This document shows positions 16,524 to 25,155 of a DNA stretch of 64,000 bases, piece by piece. The notes beneath the pieces are model-generated. The model did no database searches. It was not told the DNA's origin and was given only the letters and a program-made list of their open reading frames with translations. Origin of the DNA: Thermophilibacter provencensis (GTDB taxonomy: Bacteria > Actinomycetota > Coriobacteriia > Coriobacteriales > Atopobiaceae); contig NZ_JAUDEA010000005.1 in the NCBI RefSeq assembly GCF_030372065.1, forward strand, positions 1-64,000. Direction: 5' to 3'. A program made the translations under genes and the position numbers. Positions within the stretch are counted from its first letter, which is position 1. Every line of letters starts with the position of its first letter.

Positions 16524-17807
16524 TTAGCCTATGAAAAGTCCGCGAACGGCCTCTGCGTCCCCCTCAGCGGAGCCTGTGCAGCGCACGGTGAGGTCGGCCC
16601 ACGCGCGGTAGAGCCCCATGCGCTCCTCCGCGAGCCGCTCGACCCCCTTGGCCTGCGAGACGGGACGCCCGCTGGACGAGAGCTCCTCGATCGGGCGGTC
16701 GAGAAAGACGATGAGTCCGTTCTGGTGGATGAGGTCGTAGTTCTCGGGTCTTGTGACCACGCCGCCCCCGCACGCGATGACGAGCCCCGAGCGAGCGCCG
16801 TAGCTGCCGGTGACGGCCGTTTCGACCGAGCGGAACGCGTCCTCCCCGTCCTCGCGGATGATCTGGGCCGCGCTGCGCCCGCACTCAAGCTCGAGGGCGT
16901 CGTCGATGTCAACGAAGGGCCTGCCTAAAAGCCGCGCGAGCGCGCGCCCGCAGGATGACTTTCCCGCCCCGGGCATGCCGATGAGCACGACGTTTTGGGT
17001 CTGAAGGCGTATCTCGCGCTCAATGGCACCCACGAGCCCCCGGTCCAGGGCGCGCGCCTGGAAGAGCTCGCTCGCAAAGAGGGCCTGCCCCACCAGCATG
17101 GCAAGGCCGCTCTCCGAGGGAATCCCCAGACGCTCGGCTGCAAGGCAAAGACCGGTGCGGCACGGGTTATAGACAACGTCAAGAACGCCGAGAAGACCAT
17201 GGAATGAGGCAAGCGTCTCCTCGTCGAGCGGGGAGGAGGGGCAGGCGGGGAACATTCCCACGGGCGTCGTGTTGACGATGAGGACGGCATCCGCGCGTCG
17301 ATCCACAAGCCCCTCGTAGGTCTCGTTGCCCGACCGCGACACCACCACGACACGAGCGCCCGTCTCCTCGAGCGCCGCGCGCACGGCACGGCTCGCCCCA
17401 CCCGAGCCCAGAACGAGCGCGGTGCGATTGGCGAGAAGCTCAGACGGCGCGACGCCGTGCTCGCGAAGGAAGAACCGCTCGAGCATGAGGGAGAACCCGA
17501 GCACGTCGGTGTTCTCGGCAAAGATCGAGCCGTCCGGCCTCCTCACAAGGGTGTTGGCAACACCGAGCGCGTCCACACGGCTCGAGCGCTCGTCGGCGAG
17601 TCCCGCTGCGAGCCGCTTGTGAGGGATGGTCACGTTGAGGCCGCGCCACGCGCCGCGGAGGATGAGGTCCTCCGCGCCCTTCTCGTCAAGGTCGTGGAGG
17701 TCGTAGGGAACCGAGCCCAGGCGCGCGTGGATCTGCGGCGACCAGCTGTGCCCCAGCGGGTGCCCGATGAGGCCATACGGCGCGGCGGCGCTGCTCTGAG
17801 GGGCCAT
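16524..17807 (-). CDS. aroE-aroK: Bifunctional shikimate dehydrogenase / shikimate kinase
   Basis: 427 residues, two complete enzymes in one chain. Residues 1-268 are AroE (3-dehydroshikimate plus NADPH to shikimate): GHPLGHSWSP, NVTIPHK with Lys64, ENTD with Asp101, and the NADP loop GSGGASRA. Residues 270-427 are AroK (shikimate plus ATP to shikimate-3-phosphate): Walker A GMPGAGKSS at 277-285, VDIDDALE, and CGGGVV. All expected active residues are present. The ATG at 17807 abuts the pheA stop codon (TAG-ATG), so translation is probably coupled. In most bacteria these are two separate proteins. Confidence 0.93.
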   Translation of the reverse strand: MAPQSSAAAPYGLIGHPLGHSWSPQIHARLGSVPYDLHDLDEKGAEDLILRGAWRGLNVTIPHKRLAAGLADERSSRVDALGVANTLVRRPDGSIFAENTDVLGFSLMLERFFLREHGVAPSELLANRTALVLGSGGASRAVRAALEETGARVVVVSRSGNETYEGLVDRRADAVLIVNTTPVGMFPACPSSPLDEETLASFHGLLGVLDVVYNPCRTGLCLAAERLGIPSESGLAMLVGQALFASELFQARALDRGLVGAIEREIRLQTQNVVLIGMPGAGKSSCGRALARLLGRPFVDIDDALELECGRSAAQIIREDGEDAFRSVETAVTGSYGARSGLVIACGGGVVTRPENYDLIHQNGLIVFLDRPIEELSSSGRPVSQAKGVERLAEERMGLYRAWADLTVRCTGSAEGDAEAVRGLFIG

Positions 17808-18959
17808 CTAGATCACCTCGGCATAGCTGCCCAGGTAGCGGCACTCCTGGCAGAGGCTCCCGATGGTGGCCATGAGCGAGGAGAACTCGGGCGAGGCCAC
17901 GGGGCACTCCACGTCGAAGTAGAACATGAACTCGAAGTCGCGCTCGGGGATGGGGCGGCTCTCGAGCTTGAGGATGTTGATGTCGAGCGCGTAGAACTTT
18001 GCGAGCAGCTTGTAGAGGGCGCCGGGGCGGTGCGGCAGCACGATCATGAGCGAGGTTCGGTCCGCACCGGGGTAGACCTCGAGGTCCTTTGAGATGCAGG
18101 CAAAGCGCGTGTAGTTGTTGTCGCGGTCCTGCACGTTTGAGGAGAGGGCAACGAGCCCGTAGAGCTCGGCGCAGGGGCGAGACGAGAGGGCGGCCACGTC
18201 GGCGCGCTCGGACTCCGCCACGCGCTTGGCGGCCACGGCGGTGTTCTCGCACACGTGGACGCGCACGTCCGGCAGGCCCGAGAGGAACTCGGCGCACTGG
18301 TTGATGGCCTGCTCGTGGCTGTAGATGTCGCGCACGTCGGAGAGCGCGGTCCCCGGCTTGGCAAGGAGGTTGTGCGAGACCTTCACGCGCGTGGTGCGGA
18401 CGATGTGAAACGAGTGCTCCATCATGAGATCGAACATCTGGTTGACGGAGCCCGCGGTGGAGTTCTCGAGCGGCAGCACGCCGTAGCGGGCGAGGCCCTG
18501 CTCCACGGTGCGGAAGACGCCGTCAAAGGTGGGGGAGTACGTGATGGTGGGGTGGCGGAAGATCTTCTCGGCCGCAATCTGCGAGTAGGCGCCCTCCACG
18601 CCCTGGCAGCTCACGTGTGCCGAGGGCGGGAAGAGCTCGGGCGTTGCGGCACGGGCGGCGTTGATGCGCGCGAGCGTGCGGTCGTCCGAGGCATCGCCGA
18701 GAAGGGCGTGCTGGCGCGAGCGCGAGGCCTCCATGAGAAGCTCCATGAGCACCTGCGCGTACGTCTCCAGGTCCTCGGGCGCCGCCTCTGCCGCGGCCGC
18801 GACCTTCGCGCGCTCTCTCGAGGGGTCAAACACGCGCATGCCGTTCTCGCGCTTGTACGCCGCAACCTCCTCCGAGACCTGCGCGCGCTCGGAGAAGAGC
18901 TCGAAGATCTTCCCGTCGATCTGGTCTATCCGCTGTCTCAGCTCGCTGAGCTCTGCCAT
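17808..18959 (-). CDS. pheA: Bifunctional chorismate mutase / prephenate dehydratase
   Basis: 383-residue P-protein. Residues 1-85 form an AroQ-type chorismate mutase (MAELSELRQRIDQIDGKIFE, then SRERAKV). Residues about 108-290 form the prephenate dehydratase with GVEGAYSQIAAEK, the ENSTAGSV loop and the catalytic NNYTRF. The C-terminal ACT domain (PHRPGALYKLLAKF, KLESRP) should give feedback inhibition by phenylalanine. It makes phenylpyruvate from chorismate. The start is the ATG at 18959 with GAGGGAGAA. It leads the downstream sub-operon pheA-aroEK, separated from aroC by inverted repeats. A minus-strand TATCAT at 18994-18989 may be its -10 box. Confidence 0.93.
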   Translation of the reverse strand: MAELSELRQRIDQIDGKIFELFSERAQVSEEVAAYKRENGMRVFDPSRERAKVAAAAEAAPEDLETYAQVLMELLMEASRSRQHALLGDASDDRTLARINAARAATPELFPPSAHVSCQGVEGAYSQIAAEKIFRHPTITYSPTFDGVFRTVEQGLARYGVLPLENSTAGSVNQMFDLMMEHSFHIVRTTRVKVSHNLLAKPGTALSDVRDIYSHEQAINQCAEFLSGLPDVRVHVCENTAVAAKRVAESERADVAALSSRPCAELYGLVALSSNVQDRDNNYTRFACISKDLEVYPGADRTSLMIVLPHRPGALYKLLAKFYALDINILKLESRPIPERDFEFMFYFDVECPVASPEFSSLMATIGSLCQECRYLGSYAEVI

Positions 18960-19004
18960 GTCTTCTCCCTCTATCGGAATAATCGTCAATGATACGTTAC
19001 CGGA

Positions 19005-19090
19005 CGCCCGGCCCATTCGGTCCGGCGCTCAGACAGCTTGCCGAGAAGAACGCTCGGCAAGAACTCGCGGCGGACCGAATGGCCCGGGCG
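19005..19090. repeat. Nested inverted repeat, 20-bp arms
   Basis: Arms 19005-19024 and 19071-19090 pair with one mismatch. Inside is a perfect 9-bp hairpin, CTTGCCGAG (19037-19045) with CTCGGCAAG (19053-19061). It lies in the 338-base gap between aroC and pheA, which contains no gene. Confidence 0.8.
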
Positions 19091-19132
19091 TTCTCGAGGC
19101 GGTCCCTGACCTGTGACGGAAATGACTTTCAC

Positions 19133-19240
19133 GTCGGGCGGGGACAGGCGGGAAGGTCCGCCGTGAGTTCCGCAGCCGAGCGCTCTTTGCGAGGCGAGGA
19201 CTGTCCGAGCGCCGGACCTTCCCGCCTGTCCCCGCCCGAC
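19133..19240. repeat. Perfect 28-bp inverted repeat
   Basis: Arms 19133-19160 and 19213-19240 are exactly complementary over 28 bases and flank a 52-base loop. It starts 43 bases away from the element at 19005-19090. A stem this long in RNA would be a strong barrier or RNase III-type substrate between aroC and pheA messages. There is no T-tract. Confidence 0.85.
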
Positions 19241-19297
19241 CTTGGTGCCCTTGCAGTGCCGGACCTTCGCGCCCGCCGCCCGCCAACCCCGAGGCGA

Positions 19298-20413
19298 CTA
19301 CTCGGCCGGCCAGGTGAGGAGGGCGTCGGCCACTGCGAGGGCGCAGACGGCCTCGACCACGGGGACCGCGCGGATGACCGCGGTGGTGTCGTGGCGTCCG
19401 TGGACCTTGAGGCGGGCGGGCTCCATCGTGGTGAGGTCAACGGAGTCCTGCTCGACCATCACGCTCGAGATGGGCTTGAGGGCGCAGCGCACGAGGAGCG
19501 GGGCGCCGGTGGTGATGCCGCCGAGGATGCCGCCCGCGTTGTTGGTGCGGGGCACGCAGGTGCCGTCGCGCACCTCGAACGGGTCGTTGTTCTGGGTGCC
19601 GCGCATGCGGGCGACGTCAAAGCCGCGCCCGAACTCCACGCCCTTGACGGCGGGGATGCCAAAGAGGGCGCGGGCGAGCACGTTCTCCATGCCGTCGAAC
19701 ATCGGCGAGCCCACGCCCGCGGGAAGGCCGGTGCAGGCGCACTCCACGATGCCACCCACGGTGTCCTTCTCGGCGCGGGCCGCCATGACCGTGTCGACCA
19801 TGCGTTGGCCCGCGGCCTCGTTGATGGTGGGCATGCGATGACCGTCGGCAAGGGACGCCATCTGCTCGGAAAGAAGCGCGTTGGCCTCGGGCGAGTTGTC
19901 GAGCGCGGAGAAGGGCTCATCGGGAATGCCCGCGAGCTCCGCCACGTGCGCGCGCACGCTCACGCCGCGCGTGGCGAGCCACTGCAGCGCCAGGGCCCCC
20001 GCCACGCAGAGCGGTCCGGTGAGACGCCCCGAGAAGTGCCCGCCGCCGGGGACGTCCTGGGCTCCGTGCCACTTGGCCCAGGCGGTGAAGTCCGCGTGGC
20101 CGGGGCGCGGGACGTCGAGGACGTTGCCGTAGTCCTGCGAGCGGGTGTTGGTGTTCTCGATGATGGCGGCGAGGGGCGCGCCGCAGGTCTCGCCGCGCGT
20201 GTTGAGCCCCGAGACGATGCGCGGGTGGTCGGGCTCCTTGCGCGGGGTGCCCCACGGATCGTTTCCGGGGGCGCGACGGGTGACGAAGGCCTCGAGCGCC
20301 TCGAGGTCAACGCGCATGCCGGAGGGCAGCCCCTCCACCACGCAGCCGACGGCGGGGGAGTGGGACTGACCGAAGACGCTCACCCTGAGCGTGGTTCCAA
20401 ACGAAGAGGGCAT
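19298..20413 (-). CDS. aroC: Chorismate synthase
   Basis: 371-residue FMN-dependent enzyme that turns EPSP into chorismate, the last common step. Family signatures: N-terminal SFGTTLRVSVFGQSHSPAVG, the central GGGHFSGRLTGP, and the C-terminal GRHDTTAVIRAVPVVEA. The ATG at 20413 shares one base with the aroA stop codon (TGATG), so it is translationally coupled. It is the last gene of the aroF-tyrA-aroB-aroA-aroC run. Confidence 0.95.
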   Translation of the reverse strand: MPSSFGTTLRVSVFGQSHSPAVGCVVEGLPSGMRVDLEALEAFVTRRAPGNDPWGTPRKEPDHPRIVSGLNTRGETCGAPLAAIIENTNTRSQDYGNVLDVPRPGHADFTAWAKWHGAQDVPGGGHFSGRLTGPLCVAGALALQWLATRGVSVRAHVAELAGIPDEPFSALDNSPEANALLSEQMASLADGHRMPTINEAAGQRMVDTVMAARAEKDTVGGIVECACTGLPAGVGSPMFDGMENVLARALFGIPAVKGVEFGRGFDVARMRGTQNNDPFEVRDGTCVPRTNNAGGILGGITTGAPLLVRCALKPISSVMVEQDSVDLTTMEPARLKVHGRHDTTAVIRAVPVVEAVCALAVADALLTWPAE

Positions 20414-21732
20414 CAGTTCTCCTTCACGCAGCTGCCGCCGAGGGCGACGAGGTCCTCGAAGAAGGCGGGATAGGACTTTGAGACGCACTCGGCGCCAACG
20501 ATGGTGACGGGCGTATCACAGCGGGCGGCGAGCACGGCGGCCATCATGGCGATGCGGTGGTCGTTGGCGGCGTCGACGGTGCCGCCGCGCGGCCGGGGCG
20601 TGCCGTCGATCACGAGGTCATCGCCATCGATGCTCGCAGAGCCCCCGAGGGCGCGAATGGCAGCCGAGACGGTGGCGAGGCGGTCGGACTCCTTGATCCT
20701 CAGGCGCGCGGCGCCGGTGATCCTCGTTGTTCCCTCGGCGACCGCGGCAACGGCGGCAAGGGGCGGCACGAGGTCGGGGCAGCTCCTGACGTCAAGGGTC
20801 CTGCCGACAAGGCGGTCGGGCTCCACGGCGGCACCGTCGGGGGAGCGCAGGACCCGCGCCCCAAAGAGCGCGAGCGCGGCGAGCATCTGGCGGTCGCCCT
20901 GCGCGCTCTTGTCGCTCAGGCCGCGCACCGCGACGCCCCTCTCGCCGAGCGCGCCCGCGGCGAGCCAGAACGCGGCGTTGGACCAGTCGCCGCCCACGCT
21001 GACGGTGCCGGGGGAGACGAGCCCGCGCGGGGCGGAGACCACATACGAGCGGGCCTCGGCGCCGTCCTCGGACACGGCGTCACTCTCGCTGACCTCTACG
21101 CCAAAGCGGGCGAGGGCGTCAACGGTCATCGTGATGTAGGGGAGCGACTCCACGGGCTTCCTCACGATCACCTCGACGGGCGCGCCCATGAGCGGGGCCG
21201 CCATGAGCAGGCCGCTCACAAACTGCGAGGAGACGTTTCCCGGCAGCTCAAAGCGCCCGGGGCGCAGCTTGCCGCTCACGCTGAGGGGCATCTTCCCCTG
21301 CGGCGAGAGCGTCACGCCATGGGCGACGAGCTCCTCGTAGAGAGGCGAGAGCGGGCGCTCGGGAAGCCTCCCCGAGCCCGTGAGGCGCCCGCCGCGGCCG
21401 AGGGCGGCCACCGCCGGGAGCAGGAAGCGCAGGGTGGAGCCGGACTCCCCGCAGTCGAGAAGGGCGTCCGGGGTGGGCTCGGGGACGTTGTCGGTGGCGG
21501 AGCTGCCCGGAACGGGCCTCACGCGAAAGCCCACCCTCGTGCGCGCGATCTTTGCCCCGAGCGCCTCGAGGCAGCGAACGGTCGCCTCGATGTCCGCCGA
21601 GGTGGTCGTGCAATCGATGTCGGTGGTCCCGGGGGCAAAGGCCGCGCAGACGAGCAGGCGGTGCGCCTCGGACTTTGACGAGGGCGCCCTGACCTCCCCG
21701 GTGAGCGGGGCCGGTGCCACGACGGCGTTCAT
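20413..21732 (-). CDS. aroA: 3-phosphoshikimate 1-carboxyvinyltransferase (EPSP synthase)
   Basis: 439 residues. Transfers the enolpyruvyl group of PEP to shikimate-3-phosphate. Motifs: APSSKSEAHR (phosphate and PEP binding Lys/Arg), LDCGESGSTLRFL, LPGNVSSQFVSGLL, RIKESDRL and DHRIAMMAAVLA. The gene overlaps neighbours by one base at each end (TGATG joins with aroB and aroC), a sign of tight operon coupling. No inference is made on glyphosate sensitivity. Confidence 0.95.
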   Translation of the reverse strand: MNAVVAPAPLTGEVRAPSSKSEAHRLLVCAAFAPGTTDIDCTTTSADIEATVRCLEALGAKIARTRVGFRVRPVPGSSATDNVPEPTPDALLDCGESGSTLRFLLPAVAALGRGGRLTGSGRLPERPLSPLYEELVAHGVTLSPQGKMPLSVSGKLRPGRFELPGNVSSQFVSGLLMAAPLMGAPVEVIVRKPVESLPYITMTVDALARFGVEVSESDAVSEDGAEARSYVVSAPRGLVSPGTVSVGGDWSNAAFWLAAGALGERGVAVRGLSDKSAQGDRQMLAALALFGARVLRSPDGAAVEPDRLVGRTLDVRSCPDLVPPLAAVAAVAEGTTRITGAARLRIKESDRLATVSAAIRALGGSASIDGDDLVIDGTPRPRGGTVDAANDHRIAMMAAVLAARCDTPVTIVGAECVSKSYPAFFEDLVALGGSCVKEN

Positions 21733-22844
21733 CAGCGCACCTCCTCGCGGCCGAGCTCAACAAGCTCGCGAAGCTCGTCGAGGGTCGCGCGCCTCACCTC
21801 AACGTGGCCCACCTCAACGGGCACGACGATGTTCACCGAGCCCCCGTGGCGCTTCTTGTCGTGCGCCATGTAGTGGAGCAGCAGGTCCGCGGGGAGGTCG
21901 CAGCCCGTGGGCAGCGCGTGGGCGGCAACGCAGCGCTCGATGCGCGCGGCGGTCTCGCTCGTGCACCAGCCCCTCCGGGCGGAGGCGCGCGTCATCATGC
22001 AGAGCCCCGCCGCAACGCAGGAGCCGTGCCCGAGGGTGAAGTCGCTCGCGGACTCGATGGCGTGTCCGATCGTGTGGCCGAGGTTGAGCGTCTGCCTGAG
22101 GCCGCGCTCGCGCTCGTCGGCGTCCACGACGTCGCGCTTGATCTCAACGTTTCTGGTGACGACGTCAACGAGCCTCCCCTCGTCCGTCCCGGGGGCGTTG
22201 AGGGGGCGCTCCGTGAGCTCGTCGAGCAGGGCGGGATCGGCGAGAACCGCGTGCTTGATCACCTCTCCGCAGGAGTCCGTGAGGAGCTCGTGCGGCACGC
22301 TCGCCAGGCAGCGCACATCGGCGAGCACGGCGCTCGGCTGCCAGAAGGCGCCCACGAGGTTCTTGCCGGCGGGGAGGTCCACGGCGGTCTTGCCGCCAAC
22401 GGAGGAGTCCACCATGGCAAGAAGCGAGGTGGGGACCTGCACGACTCGAATGCCGCGCAGGTAGAGCGCTGCGCAGAGCCCCGCCATGTCTCCCGTCACG
22501 CCACCGCCGAGGGCGATGACGGCGTCATCGCGCGTGAGGCCGCGCTCGGCAAGGCCCTCGAGGAGGCCGCCGAGCACCGCGAGGCTCTTCGATGCCTCTC
22601 CGGCGGGAAAGACGAGCCGATCGGTGACGTCAACGCCCGCATCCGCAAGCGAGGTCTCGGCCGCCTGGGCGTAGAGCGGGCCGACGTTGGTCTCGGTTAT
22701 CACGCAGGCGCGGGACGACCCCGTGCCCGCCACAACGCGTCCCAGGTCGTCAAGGTTGCCGGCCCCCACGTGCACGTCGTAGGAGCGCGACGCGGTCCCC
22801 ACGTGAACGGTGCGCGGCGCGGCACACGGGTTTATCTCGCTCAT
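21732..22844 (-). CDS. aroB: 3-dehydroquinate synthase
   Basis: 370-residue NAD- and metal-dependent cyclase that turns DAHP into 3-dehydroquinate. Clear motifs: ALGGGVTGDMAGLCAA (NAD binding), VPTSLLAMVDSSVGGKT, the metal-binding GEVIKHAVL, and LNLGHTIGHAIE. The ATG at 22844 overlaps the tyrA stop by four bases (ATGA). Confidence 0.95.
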   Translation of the reverse strand: MSEINPCAAPRTVHVGTASRSYDVHVGAGNLDDLGRVVAGTGSSRACVITETNVGPLYAQAAETSLADAGVDVTDRLVFPAGEASKSLAVLGGLLEGLAERGLTRDDAVIALGGGVTGDMAGLCAALYLRGIRVVQVPTSLLAMVDSSVGGKTAVDLPAGKNLVGAFWQPSAVLADVRCLASVPHELLTDSCGEVIKHAVLADPALLDELTERPLNAPGTDEGRLVDVVTRNVEIKRDVVDADERERGLRQTLNLGHTIGHAIESASDFTLGHGSCVAAGLCMMTRASARRGWCTSETAARIERCVAAHALPTGCDLPADLLLHYMAHDKKRHGGSVNIVVPVEVGHVEVRRATLDELRELVELGREEVR

Positions 22845-23770
22845 CGTCCCTCGATCTCTCTCTTGATGCGGTCTCCCTCGGAAAGGAGCGACTCAAGGCG
22901 CTCGGCGTCGCGGGCGTCGAGCGCGTCCTTGTATGCCTGGAGGTTCCCAATGACGCAGCCCAGCTCCTCGGAGAGGAAGTCGGCGTTGTCGAGGAAGAGC
23001 TCGGTCCACATGGGGGCGTTCAGGCGCGCCACGCGCGTGAGGTCGCGGTAGCTCCCGGCCGAGAAGCCCCTGTGGTCGCGGGCGGTGGGGCTCTTGACAT
23101 AGGCGTTCGAGACCACGTGCGCGAGCTGGGAGGTGAAGGCGATGTTGCGGTCGTGCTCCTCGGCCGTGGCCAGGGTGAAGCTGCCGAAGGCGCAGGGCGC
23201 GAGAAGCTCCTTCAGGCGCTCCAGGACGCTCGCGCGCTCAAACTCGTCCATCTCGGGGGGCACCACGACCATGGGCGCGCCCTTGAACATCGTTGCGCGG
23301 GCGTGCGCGAACCCGGAGTACTGCGTTCCCGCCATGGGGTGGCACCCCACGAAGGTGAAGGGGTAGTCGCGGCAGATCTTCTCGCAGCGCTCGCAGATGA
23401 CGCGCTTCACGCCCACGGTGTCGATGACGATGGAGCCGGGCGAGACGAGATGCGCGTAGCGCTCGAGCCACTCGACGGTGGAGGCGGGGTAGCCCGCCAG
23501 GACGATGAGCTCGCAGGTGGGGATCGTCTCCTCGTTGAGCTCGCCGGAAACGACCTCGATCATGGCCAGCTCGAGCGTGGAGCGGGTACGGTTCCACGCA
23601 TAGACCTCGGCGCCGGCGACGGCAAAGGCCTTGGCAAAGGAGCCGCCCATGAGGCCGAGGCTCACCACGCCGTAGCGTCCGGGCACAAACGTCGGGCTCT
23701 TCTCGCTGGTGTCCAGGGCGTCCACTTTGCACCCGGTACAAAGTGGACGCTGCTCGTTAGTGCCTGCCAC
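22841..23770 (-). CDS. tyrA: Prephenate dehydrogenase
   Basis: 309 residues. Oxidatively decarboxylates prephenate to 4-hydroxyphenylpyruvate for tyrosine. The NAD fold starts at about residue 33 with VVSLGLMGGSFAKAFA; later motifs are VGCHPMAGTQYSG and FTSQLAHVVSNAY. There is no fused chorismate mutase or obvious ACT domain. The GTG at 23770 follows GGAGG by five bases and directly abuts the aroF stop. This start gives about 30 residues before the NAD fold that are not family-like, and residues 7-17 are encoded by a palindrome also seen near trpS. Confidence 0.93.
   Translation of the reverse strand: MAGTNEQRPLCTGCKVDALDTSEKSPTFVPGRYGVVSLGLMGGSFAKAFAVAGAEVYAWNRTRSTLELAMIEVVSGELNEETIPTCELIVLAGYPASTVEWLERYAHLVSPGSIVIDTVGVKRVICERCEKICRDYPFTFVGCHPMAGTQYSGFAHARATMFKGAPMVVVPPEMDEFERASVLERLKELLAPCAFGSFTLATAEEHDRNIAFTSQLAHVVSNAYVKSPTARDHRGFSAGSYRDLTRVARLNAPMWTELFLDNADFLSEELGCVIGNLQAYKDALDARDAERLESLLSEGDRIKREIEGR
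23720..23750. repeat. 31-bp palindrome within tyrA codons 7-17
   Basis: CGTCCACTTTG and its exact complement (outer 11 bases), then ACC/GGT after one mismatch, around a central C: 15-base arms with one mismatch. It is related to the palindrome 32 bases upstream of trpS (14579-14609). In mRNA it would form a strong hairpin about 20 bases after the tyrA start codon. Confidence 0.7.
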
Positions 23771-24796
23771 CTATGCCTCCTCGATGGGCGCCGTGACGGC
23801 GTCGCGGATAAGGGCGATGCGGCGCATGGCGTCGGCAAACTGCGGGGGAGTGAGCGCCTGGGCGCCGTCCGACCATGCCTGCGAGGGGCAGTCGTGCACC
23901 TCGACCTCGAGGGCGTCCGCGCCCGCGGCAACCGCCGCGTAGGCCGCCGGGCGCACGTAGCGCGTGTAGCCGGTCGAGTGGCTCGGGTCGGCAACCACAG
24001 GCAGGTGCGTGAGGTGGTGGAGCACCGGGATGGCGTTCACGTCGAAGGTGTTTCTCGTGCGCGTCTCAAAGGTGCGGATGCCGCGCTCGCAGAGCATGAC
24101 GCTCGCGTTGCCCTCGCTCATCACGTACTCGGCGCTCATGAGCAGCTCGTCGATGGTCTGCGACATGCCGCGCTTGAGCAGCACCGGCGCTCCCGCGCGG
24201 CCCACCTCGCGCAGGAGCGGGAAGTTCTGGGCGTTTCTCGCCCCGATCTGCAGGACGTTCACGCCCTTGCGAATAAAGAGCTCCACGTCGCGCGGGTCCA
24301 TGACCTCGGTCACGACGGGCATCTCAAGCTCGGAGCCCGCCTCCATGAGCAGGTCGAGCCCGCGCTCGCCCATGCCCTGGGAGGTGTAGGGCGAGGTGCG
24401 CGGCTTGAAGGCGCCACCGCGCAGCATGGTGGCGCCAGCGGCCTTTGCCGCACGGGCTATGCGAATGAGGTTCTCGCCCTCCACGGAGCACGGCCCGGCG
24501 ATGACCTGGAAGTTCCCGCCGCCCACGAGCACGCCGTGGCCGCAGTCGATGACGGTGTCCTCGGGATGGAACTTGCGGTTGGCGAGCTTGTAGGGCTCGG
24601 AGACGCGCTGGACGCGCTCGACGATGTCCATGCTCTCGAGGATGAACGGGTCGATGCGCGTGGTGTCGCCGATGATGCCGATGAGGGTCTCGTTGTCTCC
24701 CTGGGAGACATTGGTCTTGAAGCCGCGGCCCTCGATCCACCGTACCAGGTGGTCGAGCTGCTCTGTGGTTGCCGAATCCTTGACTACTGCGATCAT
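23771..24796 (-). CDS. aroF: 3-deoxy-7-phosphoheptulonate (DAHP) synthase, type I-beta with N-terminal regulatory domain
   Basis: 341-residue entry enzyme of the pathway, joining PEP and erythrose-4-phosphate. Residues 1-75 form the ferredoxin-like regulatory domain seen in Thermotoga-type DAHP synthase, where it gives feedback by Tyr/Phe. The barrel follows: VIAGPCSVEG, RGGAFKPRTSPYTSQG, VLLKRGMS, and the metal site in ADPSHSTGYTRYV. The ATG at 24796 has GGGAGC upstream. A minus-strand TATCAT at 24840-24835 is a weak -10 candidate. First gene of the aromatic operon. Confidence 0.94.
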   Translation of the reverse strand: MIAVVKDSATTEQLDHLVRWIEGRGFKTNVSQGDNETLIGIIGDTTRIDPFILESMDIVERVQRVSEPYKLANRKFHPEDTVIDCGHGVLVGGGNFQVIAGPCSVEGENLIRIARAAKAAGATMLRGGAFKPRTSPYTSQGMGERGLDLLMEAGSELEMPVVTEVMDPRDVELFIRKGVNVLQIGARNAQNFPLLREVGRAGAPVLLKRGMSQTIDELLMSAEYVMSEGNASVMLCERGIRTFETRTRNTFDVNAIPVLHHLTHLPVVADPSHSTGYTRYVRPAAYAAVAAGADALEVEVHDCPSQAWSDGAQALTPPQFADAMRRIALIRDAVTAPIEEA

Positions 24797-24910
24797 ATGG
24801 GCTCCCGTGGTGGGGGTGCGGACAATTCCGCGCGATGATACCACGGTGATGTGACCGCGCGGTTACGTGGCCGTCACGTCTTTGGCGGGGCGCGCGCCCG
24901 TGGAATGCGC

Positions 24911-24916
24911 TATACT
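24911..24916 (+). promoter_or_regulatory. -10 box for tRNA-Arg
   Basis: TATACT lies 13 bases before the mature tRNA 5' end, the usual distance for a tRNA promoter. No good -35 is visible in the GC-rich DNA upstream. Confidence 0.45.
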
Positions 24917-24928
24917 CGTTCCCTGCGC

Positions 24929-25005
24929 GCGCCCATAGCTCAGTGGATGAGAGCGTCTGCCTCCGGAGCAGAAGGTCGTGGGTTCGAATCCCCCTGGGCG
25001 CACCA
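24929..25005 (+). tRNA. tRNA-Arg (anticodon CCG)
   Basis: Cloverleaf fits by eye: acceptor stem GCGCCCA with TGGGCGC, D arm AGCTCAGTGGATGAGAGC, anticodon stem TCTGC/GCAGA around loop CTCCGGA (anticodon CCG), T loop GGTTCGAATCC, and an encoded 3' CCA at 25003-25005. It reads CGG arginine codons, common in this GC-rich genome. Confidence 0.96.
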
Positions 25006-25018
25006 TGAGACTGCCTGG

Positions 25019-25052
25019 CGGCCCGAGCCCTTTGGTTCGGGCCGTATTTTGT
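25019..25052 (+). terminator. Rho-independent terminator after tRNA-Arg
   Basis: Perfect 8-base stem CGGCCCGA (25019-25026) with TCGGGCCG (25037-25044), extended by three further inner pairs, then GTATTTTGTT. It lies 13 bases after the tRNA. Confidence 0.8.
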
Positions 25053-25155
25053 TGCCCCTTGGGCTCGCGGAGACATTCTCTCTTTTTCGTAAGGTTTGAT
25101 GAGACTCGCCCGGCGCGTGGCACAATGTCCACGCACAGACGAGAGGGGAGAGAAC

